A stretch of DNA of 64,000 bases from Alphaproteobacteria bacterium (GCA_016794125.1 JAEUKT010000004.1:62001-126000); one strand, 5' to 3'. Positions 19,334 through 27,805 are shown, numbered from the stretch's first letter. A program made the numbers and translations. The notes: generated by a model not told the origin, from the letters alone.

Positions 19334-19834
19334 TTACGGGCGCGGGTTGCGGTCCCATTTGTATTTCAGCTTGCTGTCGATATCGGCCATGCCGCGCACG
19401 CCTTCGTCGATCGCGGTCTTGATGCGGCGGTCGATACGGCCCAGCTTTGTCAGGTCGGTTTTGTATTCCGTCTTTTGCAGCGAAACTTTGACGGGCAAAT
19501 CCAGCGTCGGCAGGATTTTGTTTTCAAAAAACGCGGTGAAGGAACTGCGCGGATCGCCCGTGACGGGCAGGATTATTTCCTTCGCGCCCAGTTGCTGCGC
19601 GATTTCCGCCATGCGGGTGACGCTGCTGGTTACATTCGCGGTCACCTTGGCGTGGAACCAAGTTTCGGCGGGGTGATACCATGTCGTGCTGGCGGCGAAG
19701 ATGCGCGCCTGCTTCACGATTTCTTTCACCTTTTCCGGCTGACTGTATTCGGCGTGGCGGCGGAACGCGTCGCTCAATTTGATCGTGTTAATAGTGCGCT
19801 TCGCGCCGATGTCTTTTTTGTCGTCTTTTTTCAT
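19334..19834 (-). CDS. Uncharacterised protein, 166 aa
   Basis: I do not recognise this family. The protein begins with a lysine/aspartate-rich MKKDDKKD, is mostly alpha-helical in character and has no signal peptide or membrane segment. A strong GGAG lies six bases before the ATG at 19834. The gap to the upstream minus-strand gene is only 10 bp, so the two are probably co-transcribed and may work together. Longer open frames upstream run through that gene and are not used. Confidence 0.75.
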   Translation of the reverse strand: MKKDDKKDIGAKRTINTIKLSDAFRRHAEYSQPEKVKEIVKQARIFAASTTWYHPAETWFHAKVTANVTSSVTRMAEIAQQLGAKEIILPVTGDPRSSFTAFFENKILPTLDLPVKVSLQKTEYKTDLTKLGRIDRRIKTAIDEGVRGMADIDSKLKYKWDRNPRP

Positions 19835-19844
19835 CTTGTTCTCC

Positions 19845-20822
19845 TTAAATCGAAAAACGGCTGCCGGGTTTCGGCTGCGGGGTTGATTGCGCGGGCAGGG
19901 CGATATTATCGCGGTCGATGACGCGGAATTCGGGCAGCGCATTCGCAACCGCCTGCGCCGCGCGGCGCGTGGAAATAATCAGGAATCCCTCCAGCTGCTC
20001 TGGCGCGTCCGGCGGCGTGATGCGGCCGACCATGAAACGCTGCACATCGCCGGTTTGGTAAAACGGCGCAAGCGCGCTGGATGTGCGCTCCACCAGCGGG
20101 CGCAGGCTTTCATCGTCCCAGCCGATCTTGCCCGACGTCATGTCGTCGATGACAACGCCATACAGCGCGAAGGGGCCGGGCGCGTGGATTTTCGGCGCGT
20201 TTTCCTGCGTGATCGCGCCGAAGGTCTTGTTCACGATATGGCGTTCATGCAGCGACAGGTTCAGGAACAAATGCGTCATGCCGTCCACATCGCCGCCCGC
20301 ATGGTTGACGGATACCATCGCCGTCATCACCACCAGCGCATTGCCGATCGCATCCGGGTTTTTCGATGTCGCATGGGCAAGCGCGTGGATTTTATCAAGG
20401 CTGTTTTGAGTCATCGGAATGATCTTGGCGCGGCTCGCCGCCAGCCAACTGTCGCATTCCGCAACCGTGTCGGTATAGCTCAGCGACTGGCTGGCGCCGA
20501 ACCCGTTCCAGCTCATCAGCGATTGCCACAGAGCAGTGCCCTTGCTGTCGGTATTCTGCTGCGCATGGAACTGCAGCACCTCGCCGACCGTGCCGAAAAA
20601 TTCCGTCACGCCGGAATTCTTCACGGCATGGATCAGCGACATATCATCCAGCGCCGATGCAATCGCGCCCAGTTTCGATTTGCCGGTGGCGGGATCAACC
20701 GCGCGCAAGGCATCGATCTGCGCCTGCGCCGCCGGACCAATAGAATATGTCTCCAGCAACGCCAGCGTATCGTTGATAGAAGCAACCACATCCCGCTGAT
20801 GAACGCCCAGATAGGACGGCAT
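19845..20822 (-). CDS. Uncharacterised protein, 325 aa
   Basis: A soluble protein of unknown family. It has a helical N-terminal two-thirds, and a C-terminal section with YGVVIDDMTSG and GFLIISTRRAAQAVANAL that may form an alpha/beta domain. The tail is proline/glutamine-rich. No export signal is seen. The ATG at 20822 is preceded by GAGGG. It is the first gene of a two-gene unit with the 166-residue protein downstream. A palindromic repeat lies upstream at 20893-20993. Base composition matches the chromosome. Confidence 0.75.
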   Translation of the reverse strand: MPSYLGVHQRDVVASINDTLALLETYSIGPAAQAQIDALRAVDPATGKSKLGAIASALDDMSLIHAVKNSGVTEFFGTVGEVLQFHAQQNTDSKGTALWQSLMSWNGFGASQSLSYTDTVAECDSWLAASRAKIIPMTQNSLDKIHALAHATSKNPDAIGNALVVMTAMVSVNHAGGDVDGMTHLFLNLSLHERHIVNKTFGAITQENAPKIHAPGPFALYGVVIDDMTSGKIGWDDESLRPLVERTSSALAPFYQTGDVQRFMVGRITPPDAPEQLEGFLIISTRRAAQAVANALPEFRVIDRDNIALPAQSTPQPKPGSRFSI

Positions 20823-20892
20823 GAAAAAACCCTCGGATTTGAATACCGGGGGAGGGTAGCGGAATGAGTGGTTATGTCAAGAAAGACTACAT

Positions 20893-20993
20893 CATGCCTG
20901 CCTTGCGCGGGCAGCCAGCACGCCGCGTCTGCGGCGTATGTGAGTTATATGACGCGCGGACGCGCTTCTGGATGGCCTCGCAAGGCGGGCATG
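20893..20993. repeat. Long palindromic intergenic repeat (CATGCCTGCCTTGCG type)
   Basis: Arms at 20893-20907 and 20979-20993 are inverted copies with one mismatch. They enclose about 70 bp that itself contains short G+C-rich inverted motifs. This is a typical dispersed intergenic element and lies between divergent segments of minus-strand genes. Confidence 0.6.
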
Positions 20994-21016
20994 ACAGTGG
21001 TTTTGGATTATGGAAT

Positions 21017-21223
21017 TTAAGCGATAATATCCGGCAGCAGCATGCTCTCGAGCTTCGAGATCGAGTCTTTCAGGAACAGCTTGCGCTTCTTCAGGCGCTG
21101 CAGGCGCAGGAAGTCGATGGGGGTGGCGTTGCTGAGCTGTTGGAGAATGATGTCGAGGTCACGATGCTCGGTCTTGAGCTCGTGCATCATTTTCTGGATG
21201 TCTTCTTCGTCTTCTTGCAGCAT
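21017..21223 (-). CDS. DUF465 (YdcH-family) small protein
   Basis: A 68-residue, highly charged helical protein that reads as one coiled-coil hairpin. The RLQRLKKRKLFLKDSISKLE segment is characteristic of the DUF465/YdcH family. The family is widespread in proteobacteria and has no firmly assigned function. The acidic N-terminus (MLQEDEEDI) precedes the first helix. It is transcribed away from pfkA and separated from it by about 190 bp. The ribosome-binding site is weak (GGAT). Confidence 0.85.
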   Translation of the reverse strand: MLQEDEEDIQKMMHELKTEHRDLDIILQQLSNATPIDFLRLQRLKKRKLFLKDSISKLESMLLPDIIA

Positions 21224-21358
21224 CGGATCCGTAACAGTCCTTTTCTTCGCCTGTCCTGAGTCTCAGGCACAAATATATTATCAGGAAACCCTTGTTTTTT
21301 TAAGCTTTATTTGTTGCAATGCGCCAAGCCCGACTCTCATGGCTAAAAAGCCGTTCGA

Positions 21359-21386
21359 TTCAACGGGGCGCTCTGTTTAATATACG
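21359..21386 (+). promoter_or_regulatory. Candidate promoter for pfkA
   Basis: TTCAAC (21359-21364), 16 bp, then TATACG (21381-21386), 26 bp before the pfkA start. Both boxes match the consensus only moderately. Confidence 0.35.
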
Positions 21387-21411
21387 GCATAATCGTTAAG
21401 GGAAATTTAAT

Positions 21412-22494
21412 ATGGGAAAGAAACGCATCGGCATCCTGACCTCCGGCGGGGATTGCGCGGGGCTTAACGCGGTTATCCGTGCGGCCGTCCATGCGGCGGC
21501 CGAAAAGAACTGGGAAGTGATCGGGCTGGAAGACGGCACGGCCGGCCTGCTCGACCGTCCCTTGCGTTACCGCGTTTTGAACCGCGCGATGTTTGATACC
21601 ACCGTGATGCGCCAGGGCGGCACGATCCTTGGCACCACGAACAAGGGCAACCCCTTCAAATTCCCGATGAACGACGGCACGGAAAAAGACCGCACCGGCG
21701 AAATCATCGACGGCATCCAGCAACTGGGTTTGGAAGCCGTGATCGGCATCGGCGGCGACGGATCGATGGCGATTTTGCGCACGCTGGCGCAGCGCGGCAA
21801 ATTTGGTTTGGTCTGCGTGCCGAAAACGATCGACAACGATGTGGGCAAGACCGAAACCTCCGTCGGTTTCGAAACCGCGCTGTATGTCGCAACCGAAGCG
21901 CTCGACCGTTTGCAGCCGACGGCCGCATCCCATGACCGCGTGATGGTGCTGGAGGTGATGGGCCGCGACGCCGGCAATATCGCGATTTCCACAGGTATCG
22001 CGGGCGGTGCGGATGTGATCCTGATCCCCGAAATTCCCTACGACATCAAAAAAGTCGCGCAGAAGATCATCAAGGTGCGCGACACCGAACAGCGCAACTT
22101 CGCGCTGGTCGTCGTCTCCGAAGCCGTGAAAACGGTCGAAGGCGGCGCCAAGCAGATGGAATACAAAGGCGGCGAAAAACGCTTTGGCGGCATCGGCTAC
22201 CACATCGGCGAACAGATCGCGGAGCTGACGGGTTTTGAAACCCGCGTCACCGTCCTCGGCCACGTGCAGCGCGGCGCACCGCCCATCCCGTCCGACCGCC
22301 TTGTGGCCGCGGCGTTCGGCGTGCGCGCGGTCGAACTGGTCGCGGAAGGCAAATTTGACAGAATGGTCGCCTGGTCGAACCGCGGCGTGATCGATGTGCC
22401 GATCGAGGAAGCAATTGCGTCCTACCAGCAGGTCGATGTGAACGGCCCGCTGGTGCATACGGCGCGTATGCTCGGCATTTGCCTTGGCGATTGA
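21412..22494 (+). CDS. pfkA: 6-phosphofructokinase
   Basis: Phosphorylates fructose 6-phosphate at C1, the committed step of glycolysis. The 360-residue protein has the family motifs TSGGDCAGLNA, IGIGGDGS (111-118), VPKTIDND and MGRDAGNIA. Two positions set the phosphoryl donor in this family. Gly117 (GGDG) is the ATP-type residue, whereas Lys138 (PKTIDND) is found in pyrophosphate enzymes and also in some ATP enzymes of the mixed group. I therefore expect ATP use but cannot rule out pyrophosphate. AGGGAA precedes the ATG. No other glycolytic gene is adjacent. Confidence 0.92.
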   Translation: MGKKRIGILTSGGDCAGLNAVIRAAVHAAAEKNWEVIGLEDGTAGLLDRPLRYRVLNRAMFDTTVMRQGGTILGTTNKGNPFKFPMNDGTEKDRTGEIIDGIQQLGLEAVIGIGGDGSMAILRTLAQRGKFGLVCVPKTIDNDVGKTETSVGFETALYVATEALDRLQPTAASHDRVMVLEVMGRDAGNIAISTGIAGGADVILIPEIPYDIKKVAQKIIKVRDTEQRNFALVVVSEAVKTVEGGAKQMEYKGGEKRFGGIGYHIGEQIAELTGFETRVTVLGHVQRGAPPIPSDRLVAAAFGVRAVELVAEGKFDRMVAWSNRGVIDVPIEEAIASYQQVDVNGPLVHTARMLGICLGD

Positions 22495-22537
22495 TGCGCT
22501 CTCCCGTAAGATAGGGTCGAACGGTTAAGGAAGTTAC

Positions 22538-23173
22538 ATGCTTTACGTCCAGCAGTCACTCGGCCCGAAAGAAGAAATCCTGATGGGGGCGCGCTTCCAT
22601 TGGATGTACACCCTGCAAGCGATCGGCTGGATTTTGTTCGGCCTCGCGCTCGGCATTGCGGTCGGATATATCGCGATCTGGTGGATCGTCAATTCCGAAA
22701 TCCGCGCGGGCTACGGCACCGACCTGCCCAAGGAACAATACGACCACATCTGGAATTTGATCGTCACGCAAAAGGGCGGCTACCTGAAAATCCTGTGGAA
22801 ACTGCACCCGCTGATCCGCTTCAGCATTCTGGGCATGTTCCTGCTGGGGCTTTATTTCTTTGCGCATATGATGATCGTGAAGGCGACGACCGAAATCGCC
22901 GTCACCTCGGAGCGTCTTGTGTATAAAAAAGGCCTGATCGCGCGTAACGTCGGTGAACTCAACATCGACCGCATCGAGGGTGTGTCGGTGCGCCAGGGCG
23001 TGCTGGGCCGCTTGTGCGGCTATGGCAACGTGGTCATCCGCGGCATGGGCGTGGGCGAGGTTGTGTTGCCGCCCATCGAAACCCCCATCGAATTCCGCCG
23101 CGCCATCATGGAATCGCAGGCGATCCAGCAAAAAGTGCAGGCGCAGATGGGCATCACCCGGCCGATGGGATAA
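22538..23173 (+). CDS. Membrane protein with bacterial PH (bPH2/DUF304-like) domain
   Basis: A 211-residue inner-membrane protein. Two transmembrane segments (about 23-51 and 90-112) flank a polar stretch. They are followed by a PH-like domain with TSERLVYKKGLIARNVGEL and the conserved RIEGVSVRQGVLGRLCGYG, the signature of bPH2 (YdbT/DUF304-type) domains. Its function is unknown; these domains are thought to mediate membrane-proximal binding. AAGGAAG lies ahead of the ATG. It starts 43 bp after pfkA and may share its transcript. Confidence 0.85.
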   Translation: MLYVQQSLGPKEEILMGARFHWMYTLQAIGWILFGLALGIAVGYIAIWWIVNSEIRAGYGTDLPKEQYDHIWNLIVTQKGGYLKILWKLHPLIRFSILGMFLLGLYFFAHMMIVKATTEIAVTSERLVYKKGLIARNVGELNIDRIEGVSVRQGVLGRLCGYGNVVIRGMGVGEVVLPPIETPIEFRRAIMESQAIQQKVQAQMGITRPMG

Positions 23174-23207
23174 CATCGCGGAGCGATACGGGTTAATTTA
23201 GCCGCAC

Positions 23208-23236
23208 TTGACTTAATTATCATAATATTATAAACT
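23208..23236 (+). promoter_or_regulatory. Candidate promoter for the 23272 gene
   Basis: TTGACT at 23208-23213 is followed, after 17 bp of A+T-rich DNA, by TAAACT (23231-23236). TATAAA at 23229 is an alternative -10 with a 15-bp spacer. Confidence 0.4.
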
Positions 23237-23271
23237 AACGCATAGTTTCAGCAACTTATGCAACAGGCGTC

Positions 23272-23985
23272 ATGATTCAGGATTATTCACGCGATCCCGA
23301 AAACGGCCAAAAACCCGACCTGCTGGTCGTGTTCATGCACGGCTATGGTTCGTCGGGCGACCTGATGCGCCAATATGTCGGCGATATTCTGGGCCCGATG
23401 CTGCCGAACGCCAAACTGCACTTCCCCGATGCGCCCGTGCAGATGGGCTTCAATAATCACAGCTGGTTCGAATTGCGCGATGTGATCGACCGGCAGGATG
23501 ATATCGGTTTACTGCGCCGCACCGCACAGGAACGCGCGCCCGCAACCGCGCGCGAACTCAACGATTACATCACAAAAGTCGCAGCGGAAGCGGGCATCCC
23601 CGAAAACCGCGTGGTCATCGCGGGCTTTTCGCAGGGCGGCACGATGGCGGTTTATACCGGCCTTTCCCGCGACACCGAAGTGGCGGGCGTGTTCGCGATA
23701 TCGGGCGGCGCGCTCGACCTTGTGCCGGAAATCAAATCCAAGCCGCCGGTCAAGCTGGTGGCGGGGGAGCTGGAAAACCAGCATTACTCCGGCGCGCCCC
23801 ATGCGGTCTGGTTCCAAACTGTTCTAAAACAACAGGAATTCCGCTCGGAAGCCGAAATCATCACCGGCCAGAAGCATGAGACCAGCCCCAAGGCATTGGA
23901 ATTACTGCGTGATTTCGCGCTGAAAGTGACCGGTCTGGACACCCCCAAAAACGGTGCAAAACCGCACAAACCGTTCCAGCTTTAA
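23272..23985 (+). CDS. Phospholipase/carboxylesterase-family hydrolase
   Basis: A 237-residue cytoplasmic alpha/beta-hydrolase of the phospholipase/carboxylesterase (YpfH/Lysophospholipase) family. The core shows VVFMHGYGSSG (oxyanion loop), the nucleophile motif GFSQGG with Ser120, and a C-terminal His202 in GQKHETSP. The position that normally carries the catalytic Asp (GDxDxVVP in relatives) reads AGELENQHYSG here, so the acid is displaced or replaced by Glu. It probably hydrolyses short acyl esters. A candidate promoter lies just upstream, so it appears to be its own unit. Confidence 0.82.
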   Translation: MIQDYSRDPENGQKPDLLVVFMHGYGSSGDLMRQYVGDILGPMLPNAKLHFPDAPVQMGFNNHSWFELRDVIDRQDDIGLLRRTAQERAPATARELNDYITKVAAEAGIPENRVVIAGFSQGGTMAVYTGLSRDTEVAGVFAISGGALDLVPEIKSKPPVKLVAGELENQHYSGAPHAVWFQTVLKQQEFRSEAEIITGQKHETSPKALELLRDFALKVTGLDTPKNGAKPHKPFQL

Positions 23986-24017
23986 AGTTGACATAATCCA
24001 CTTATCGGGAGTAGTTT

Positions 24018-24911
24018 TTGGCAGGCGTTACGGGTATCGTCCCGCGCCCGAACGAACCGGATTTTGCCATGAAACTTACCCGCATGTTCCAGTCCAAGGC
24101 CGATGCCTTCCGCGAAGCCGTGCGCACCGACGACCTGCCGCGCATGGAACAGCTGATGCAGAAAAAGAGCTATGACTTTTTCTTTGAAATCCTGAGCGGC
24201 GAGTATGTTGCGGATATCACGCCGCGCATGGCGATGCTGCTCGTCGAAAAACTGGACGATGCGGTTCTGGGGCGCTGGCAGATGAAAGACGGATCGAAAC
24301 AGACGGTCGTTGATTCAATGCTTGGACAGTCGCTCTACCGCAACCGGCTTGAAATCGCGGAACTGCTGATGGAAAAGGGCGGCACAAATTTCAACGTCAA
24401 AAACGGCAGCTGGTACTTGCGCATGGTAATCGAAAGCTCGTTTGCAGAGGATGTAAAGCTGCGGATGATGAAGCAGATGCTGGCGAAGGGCTACGACAAA
24501 ATGGCCGACCCCGACAAATCGTTGCAAGCCGCCGTCGACAAAAAATTCACTGCAGCTGTCGATTTGTTCGCGGCCATCGGTCTCGACCTGCACAAAAATA
24601 ACGAGCAGCTGCTGCGCGGCGCGGCGCGCGACAAATCGTCCGATATGGCGCTGCACCTGGTCACGCGTCACGGTGCGGATATCGACCTTGCGATCTCGAC
24701 CGAAATGGCGCTCGGCAATGCGCCGGTATTTGAATTCCTGAGCGATCTTAAAAAACAGCTCCCCGAAAAGCCCGCCGCCCGCACGGTCGAAAGCCTGACC
24801 GCCGAAGTCGGCAGCCTGCAGGACACCGTGCGTGAACTGACGGAAAAGCTGGCCAAGATGCAGGGCGAGCAGACGCTCGACAAGCCCGTGCTGCGGAATC
24901 CGGCGCCATGA
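24018..24911 (+). CDS. Ankyrin-like repeat protein, first of a tandem pair
   Basis: A 297-residue soluble protein made of helical pairs that read as degenerate ankyrin repeats, for example ALHLVTRHGADIDLA and IAELLMEKGGTNFNV. A C-terminal coiled coil (about 255-285) and the tail LDKPVLRNPAP follow. The next gene is a diverged paralogue with the same C-terminal layout. The start is uncertain: the TTG at 24018 has GGGAG six bases before it, and the ATG at 24069 has no ribosome-binding site but gives a more compact protein. TTGACA occurs at 23988. Ankyrin arrays mediate protein-protein contact; the partner is unknown. The stop overlaps the next start by 4 bp. Confidence 0.75.
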   Translation: MAGVTGIVPRPNEPDFAMKLTRMFQSKADAFREAVRTDDLPRMEQLMQKKSYDFFFEILSGEYVADITPRMAMLLVEKLDDAVLGRWQMKDGSKQTVVDSMLGQSLYRNRLEIAELLMEKGGTNFNVKNGSWYLRMVIESSFAEDVKLRMMKQMLAKGYDKMADPDKSLQAAVDKKFTAAVDLFAAIGLDLHKNNEQLLRGAARDKSSDMALHLVTRHGADIDLAISTEMALGNAPVFEFLSDLKKQLPEKPAARTVESLTAEVGSLQDTVRELTEKLAKMQGEQTLDKPVLRNPAP

Positions 24912-25717
24912 GATATGTGGGCGACAGCTATGATTTCGTCCGTGCCGCGCGCGACAATAACGTGGAACGCCTGCGCGACTGGTTGGGCTATGAGGACAAG
25001 CGCATCGCCAAGCAGATCGAAGATGTCAGCCGAAATTATGACCGCTACGACAGCTGGCGCATGCAGCCGGAAACGATAAAATTTTTTGCGAAAGAGGCAA
25101 CCGATGCCGACTGGACGGCATGGGGTTTCGAAGGCCGCGAAGGACGCGATAAATTTCTCGACAAGCATTTCCGCAGCGCCATCACGGATAAACGATACGA
25201 GAGCATCGAGCATTTCCTCGATGCAGGTATCGATTACAACAAGGGCGACAGCTGGTCTCACCCGATTGCGGCCGTGCTGCAGTCCGGCATGGATGACGGG
25301 CGCAAAGCGATGCTGGTGGAGCGTCTGCTGGAGCAGGGCACCGATCAGGTGAAGAACCGCGAACGCTTCGCCGATAACGCGCTGCAGGCGGGTGCGATGC
25401 GCGCCTATACACTTTTGATAGAATCGCTGGGCACGCCGCCGAAAAACCTGCAATGGGCGCTGCGCGAAGCCGCGTCCCGCGACAAGAAACAGGTCGTGCG
25501 ATACCTCGTGGAGCGTCACGGCGCGGATATCGACGCCGCAATCGAGGGCGCGAAAAAAGAAGGCTTCCGCGGCAACCGCGCCCTGCTGGAGGAAGTAAAA
25601 GAAGAAATGTTCGCCATCCGCGATTTGCAGGCGAAGGTCGCCGCGCTGACCGAAGAGCTGGACGCGATCAAAAACCCGAAACTCGACAAGCCGCCTTACC
25701 TGCCGCCAAAGCCGTAA
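24908..25717 (+). CDS. Ankyrin-like repeat protein, second of a tandem pair
   Basis: A 269-residue paralogue of the preceding gene. The helical repeat region contains LVERHGADIDAAIEG, which matches LVTRHGADIDLAIS in its neighbour. The coiled coil DLQAKVAALTEELDAI and the tail LDKPPYLPPKP mirror the first protein. No export signal is seen. The start ATG overlaps the upstream stop (ATGA), which indicates translational coupling. The pair and the next gene (11 bp gap) look like one operon. I cannot assign a function. Confidence 0.78.
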   Translation: MRYVGDSYDFVRAARDNNVERLRDWLGYEDKRIAKQIEDVSRNYDRYDSWRMQPETIKFFAKEATDADWTAWGFEGREGRDKFLDKHFRSAITDKRYESIEHFLDAGIDYNKGDSWSHPIAAVLQSGMDDGRKAMLVERLLEQGTDQVKNRERFADNALQAGAMRAYTLLIESLGTPPKNLQWALREAASRDKKQVVRYLVERHGADIDAAIEGAKKEGFRGNRALLEEVKEEMFAIRDLQAKVAALTEELDAIKNPKLDKPPYLPPKP

Positions 25718-25728
25718 AGGAAACCGAC

Positions 25729-26319
25729 ATGACCGCAGATGCGAATTATATCCCGCCCGCCTTCGAAGATTCCGGCCTGCCGCAGACGGCGATGGTGCGC
25801 AAGGCCTATGACCTTGTGAAGCAGTTCAACCGCGCCACCGGTTCCGCCCGCATCATGGCCGAGATGCAGCAGGACGAAGAAGCGGTGACGATGCATCTGG
25901 TCGCGTTCGACAACGACCCGCGCACGCCCGTCGAAACGCTGGCGAAACAATTTAGCCGCGCGGTGGCGGCCGATGTCAGCGAAATCCGCCACATCTACGA
26001 CCACAATCCGGCCTTCCTGAAAAGCGACGCGGCCATGGACAGCGTGCGCGCCAGCTTTATCGCGGTTGCGCTGTGGGATGCCGAAGCGGCGCTGGAGCGT
26101 TACAAGGACGCAAAGCTGGACAATATCCTGCTGGCCACATCGCAGCAGCCCGGCAAGATGGTCATCCTGCAAAGCAGCGTTGGCCATGAATTGCGCGCCC
26201 AAAGGGAATTCGTTGAATCGACCTATCTTGAAATGGCGGATAAAATCACGAACCCCGCGGTGGGCGCGCGCCTGCGCCAGACGCTGCAGGCTTTCGACCG
26301 CAAGCTGGGCGCGCCCTGA
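25729..26319 (+). CDS. Uncharacterised helical protein, 196 aa
   Basis: A mostly helical soluble protein with no family I recognise. It is third in a probable operon with the two ankyrin-like paralogues and starts 11 bp after the second, with GGAA seven bases before the ATG. The open frame extends back into the paralogue but that part is a shadow. The C-terminal half contains GKMVILQSSVGHELRAQREFV. There is no sign of membrane or export segments. Its gene faces the following minus-strand gene. Confidence 0.75.
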   Translation: MTADANYIPPAFEDSGLPQTAMVRKAYDLVKQFNRATGSARIMAEMQQDEEAVTMHLVAFDNDPRTPVETLAKQFSRAVAADVSEIRHIYDHNPAFLKSDAAMDSVRASFIAVALWDAEAALERYKDAKLDNILLATSQQPGKMVILQSSVGHELRAQREFVESTYLEMADKITNPAVGARLRQTLQAFDRKLGAP

Positions 26320-26336
26320 ATACAGCGGCGGGTTTG

Positions 26337-26783
26337 TCACGCGATACCGTTTTCGCGCAGCAGTTTTTTCTCGTCCGCCGTGATGTAGGAAAAAATCTTG
26401 GGCGACCCCGAATGCAGCGTCAGGAAGTACACGACATCGAAGCGGATCACGCGCTGGTCGCCGTTCTTTTTGCGATAGGCGGAATCCCACTGCGCGCGCG
26501 CCATATAATGATGATCATCGATGCGCGTCAGTTCCAGTTCCGCAAGGCGGATGCCTGCAGCGCCGATACGCCGGAAATGGCGGAAGCCGCGCGGAATGAC
26601 GAAGCCGAACAGCAAACCGTTTTTTCCGCCCTGCACGCCTGTGGGGCTCGATTCAACGAAGTAGTCGGCAAAGGAACGGCGCACGGCCTTGGTGTCCACC
26701 GCCGCGCCGTCGCGCAGGGACGCGTTGAAGCATTTTGTGTAGTCGTCGAAAAAATGGCGGATCACTTGTTCTGTGTTCTTCAT
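26337..26783 (-). CDS. NTF2-like (SnoaL-type) small protein
   Basis: A 148-residue protein with the order of helices and strands seen in NTF2/SnoaL-like folds. An N-terminal helix pair (VIRHFFDDYTKCFNASLRDG) is followed by alternating strands such as LTRIDDHHYMARAQWDSAYR and VIRFDVVYFLTL. Such proteins bind small molecules or act as small enzymes. No clear catalytic set can be named here. A strong GGAGG lies seven bases before the ATG. It converges with the 25729 gene. About 236 bp of A+T-rich sequence separates it from the divergent DUF882 gene. Confidence 0.7.
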   Translation of the reverse strand: MKNTEQVIRHFFDDYTKCFNASLRDGAAVDTKAVRRSFADYFVESSPTGVQGGKNGLLFGFVIPRGFRHFRRIGAAGIRLAELELTRIDDHHYMARAQWDSAYRKKNGDQRVIRFDVVYFLTLHSGSPKIFSYITADEKKLLRENGIA

Positions 26784-27019
26784 GGCAATCCTCCTTTCAA
26801 GCGGCCTTGATCCGGCCGTTTTATGGCGGAGCCGTCTTTACTGAACGGCTGTACAAATACTTTTGTGCATCGCAGTAATATCCTTGCGTATTTCAGTCAT
26901 AATCTAAGTTAATCGTACTAATATTATGTAATAACTTGAGATTTTTGCTTGAAACCCCAATTATTTTGGTATTCTCTACTGCAGAGAAGCAAAGTATTAA
27001 CCATACATGGGATAAACTC

Positions 27020-27634
27020 ATGAACCGCTTTATCGATCCCGCCGAGCTGATGGCCAAAAACAGCTCCGCCGCCGACGCATTTGAAGCCGATCGCCGCACC
27101 TTTCTGAAAACAGGTCTTGTTGCCGCCGCCGCTCTTGGCTGCTGGATGCCCGACCTTTCCATCGCCTCCACCGGTCCCGCGCTGAAAAACGTGGGCCGCG
27201 AGATGCGCCTGACCAACATCCACACCGGCGAAAAGTTTCGCGGTGAATACTGGTACGGCGGGCGCTACCTGCCCGACGCTTTCGGCGAAATCAAGTCGGT
27301 CATGCGCGATCACCGCACCGGCGAGCGTTTCCCGATCGACCCGCGCCTGATGGACATCCTGTATGTCCTGCAGCACCGCCTGTCGAACACCAACCAGATC
27401 GACGTTTTCTCGGGCTACCGCTCGCCCAAGACGAATGCCCGGCTGCGCGTCGCCAGCCACGGCGTCGCCTCCCGCAGCCTGCATATGTCGGGCCAGGCGA
27501 TCGACATCAAGCTGCCCGGCACCCAACTGAAAAACCTGCGCCAGGCCGCGATCAAGCTGAATTCGGGCGGCGTCGGTTACTACCCGTCCTCGAACTTCGT
27601 GCATGTCGATACGGGCCGCGTCCGTCATTGGTAA
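27020..27634 (+). CDS. Tat-exported DUF882 (M15-like) peptidoglycan-associated protein
   Basis: A 204-residue exported protein. The N-terminus holds a twin-arginine motif DRRTFLK (Arg25-Arg26) and a hydrophobic stretch, so Tat export to the periplasm is likely. The rest is the DUF882/YcbK domain, related to M15 peptidases, with metal-ligand pattern His155 (SLHMSG), Asp162 (AIDIKL) and His195 (FVHVDTG). Family members are thought to act on cell-wall peptides. The ATG at 27020 is preferred over an open upstream frame because it puts the Tat signal at the usual distance. The ribosome-binding site is weak. A terminator follows at 27657. Confidence 0.85.
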   Translation: MNRFIDPAELMAKNSSAADAFEADRRTFLKTGLVAAAALGCWMPDLSIASTGPALKNVGREMRLTNIHTGEKFRGEYWYGGRYLPDAFGEIKSVMRDHRTGERFPIDPRLMDILYVLQHRLSNTNQIDVFSGYRSPKTNARLRVASHGVASRSLHMSGQAIDIKLPGTQLKNLRQAAIKLNSGGVGYYPSSNFVHVDTGRVRHW

Positions 27635-27656
27635 AACGGTAATCTGATACCAATTC

Positions 27657-27697
27657 AAAGCCGGATGCCGCATGAAAGCGGGTCCGGCTTTTGATTT
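27657..27697 (+). terminator. Terminator after the DUF882 gene
   Basis: Stem AAGCCGGA / TCCGGCTT closes a 17-base loop and is followed by TTGATTTT, about 25 bp after the stop codon. Confidence 0.7.
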
Positions 27698-27805
27698 TCG
27701 GCCTTCTTTTCCTGATATGGAATTCAATCTACCCCTTGTAAGCAGCCCCGTTCCTCCATCACAATCGGTGTTGGGCAACAAACACGGGCAAGGAACGGCT
27801 GGGCG

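Noticed and set aside
26784..27019. Promoter for the DUF882 gene in the A+T-rich divergent gap
   Set aside because: Several weak TTGxxx/TAxxxT combinations exist but none has both good boxes and good spacing.
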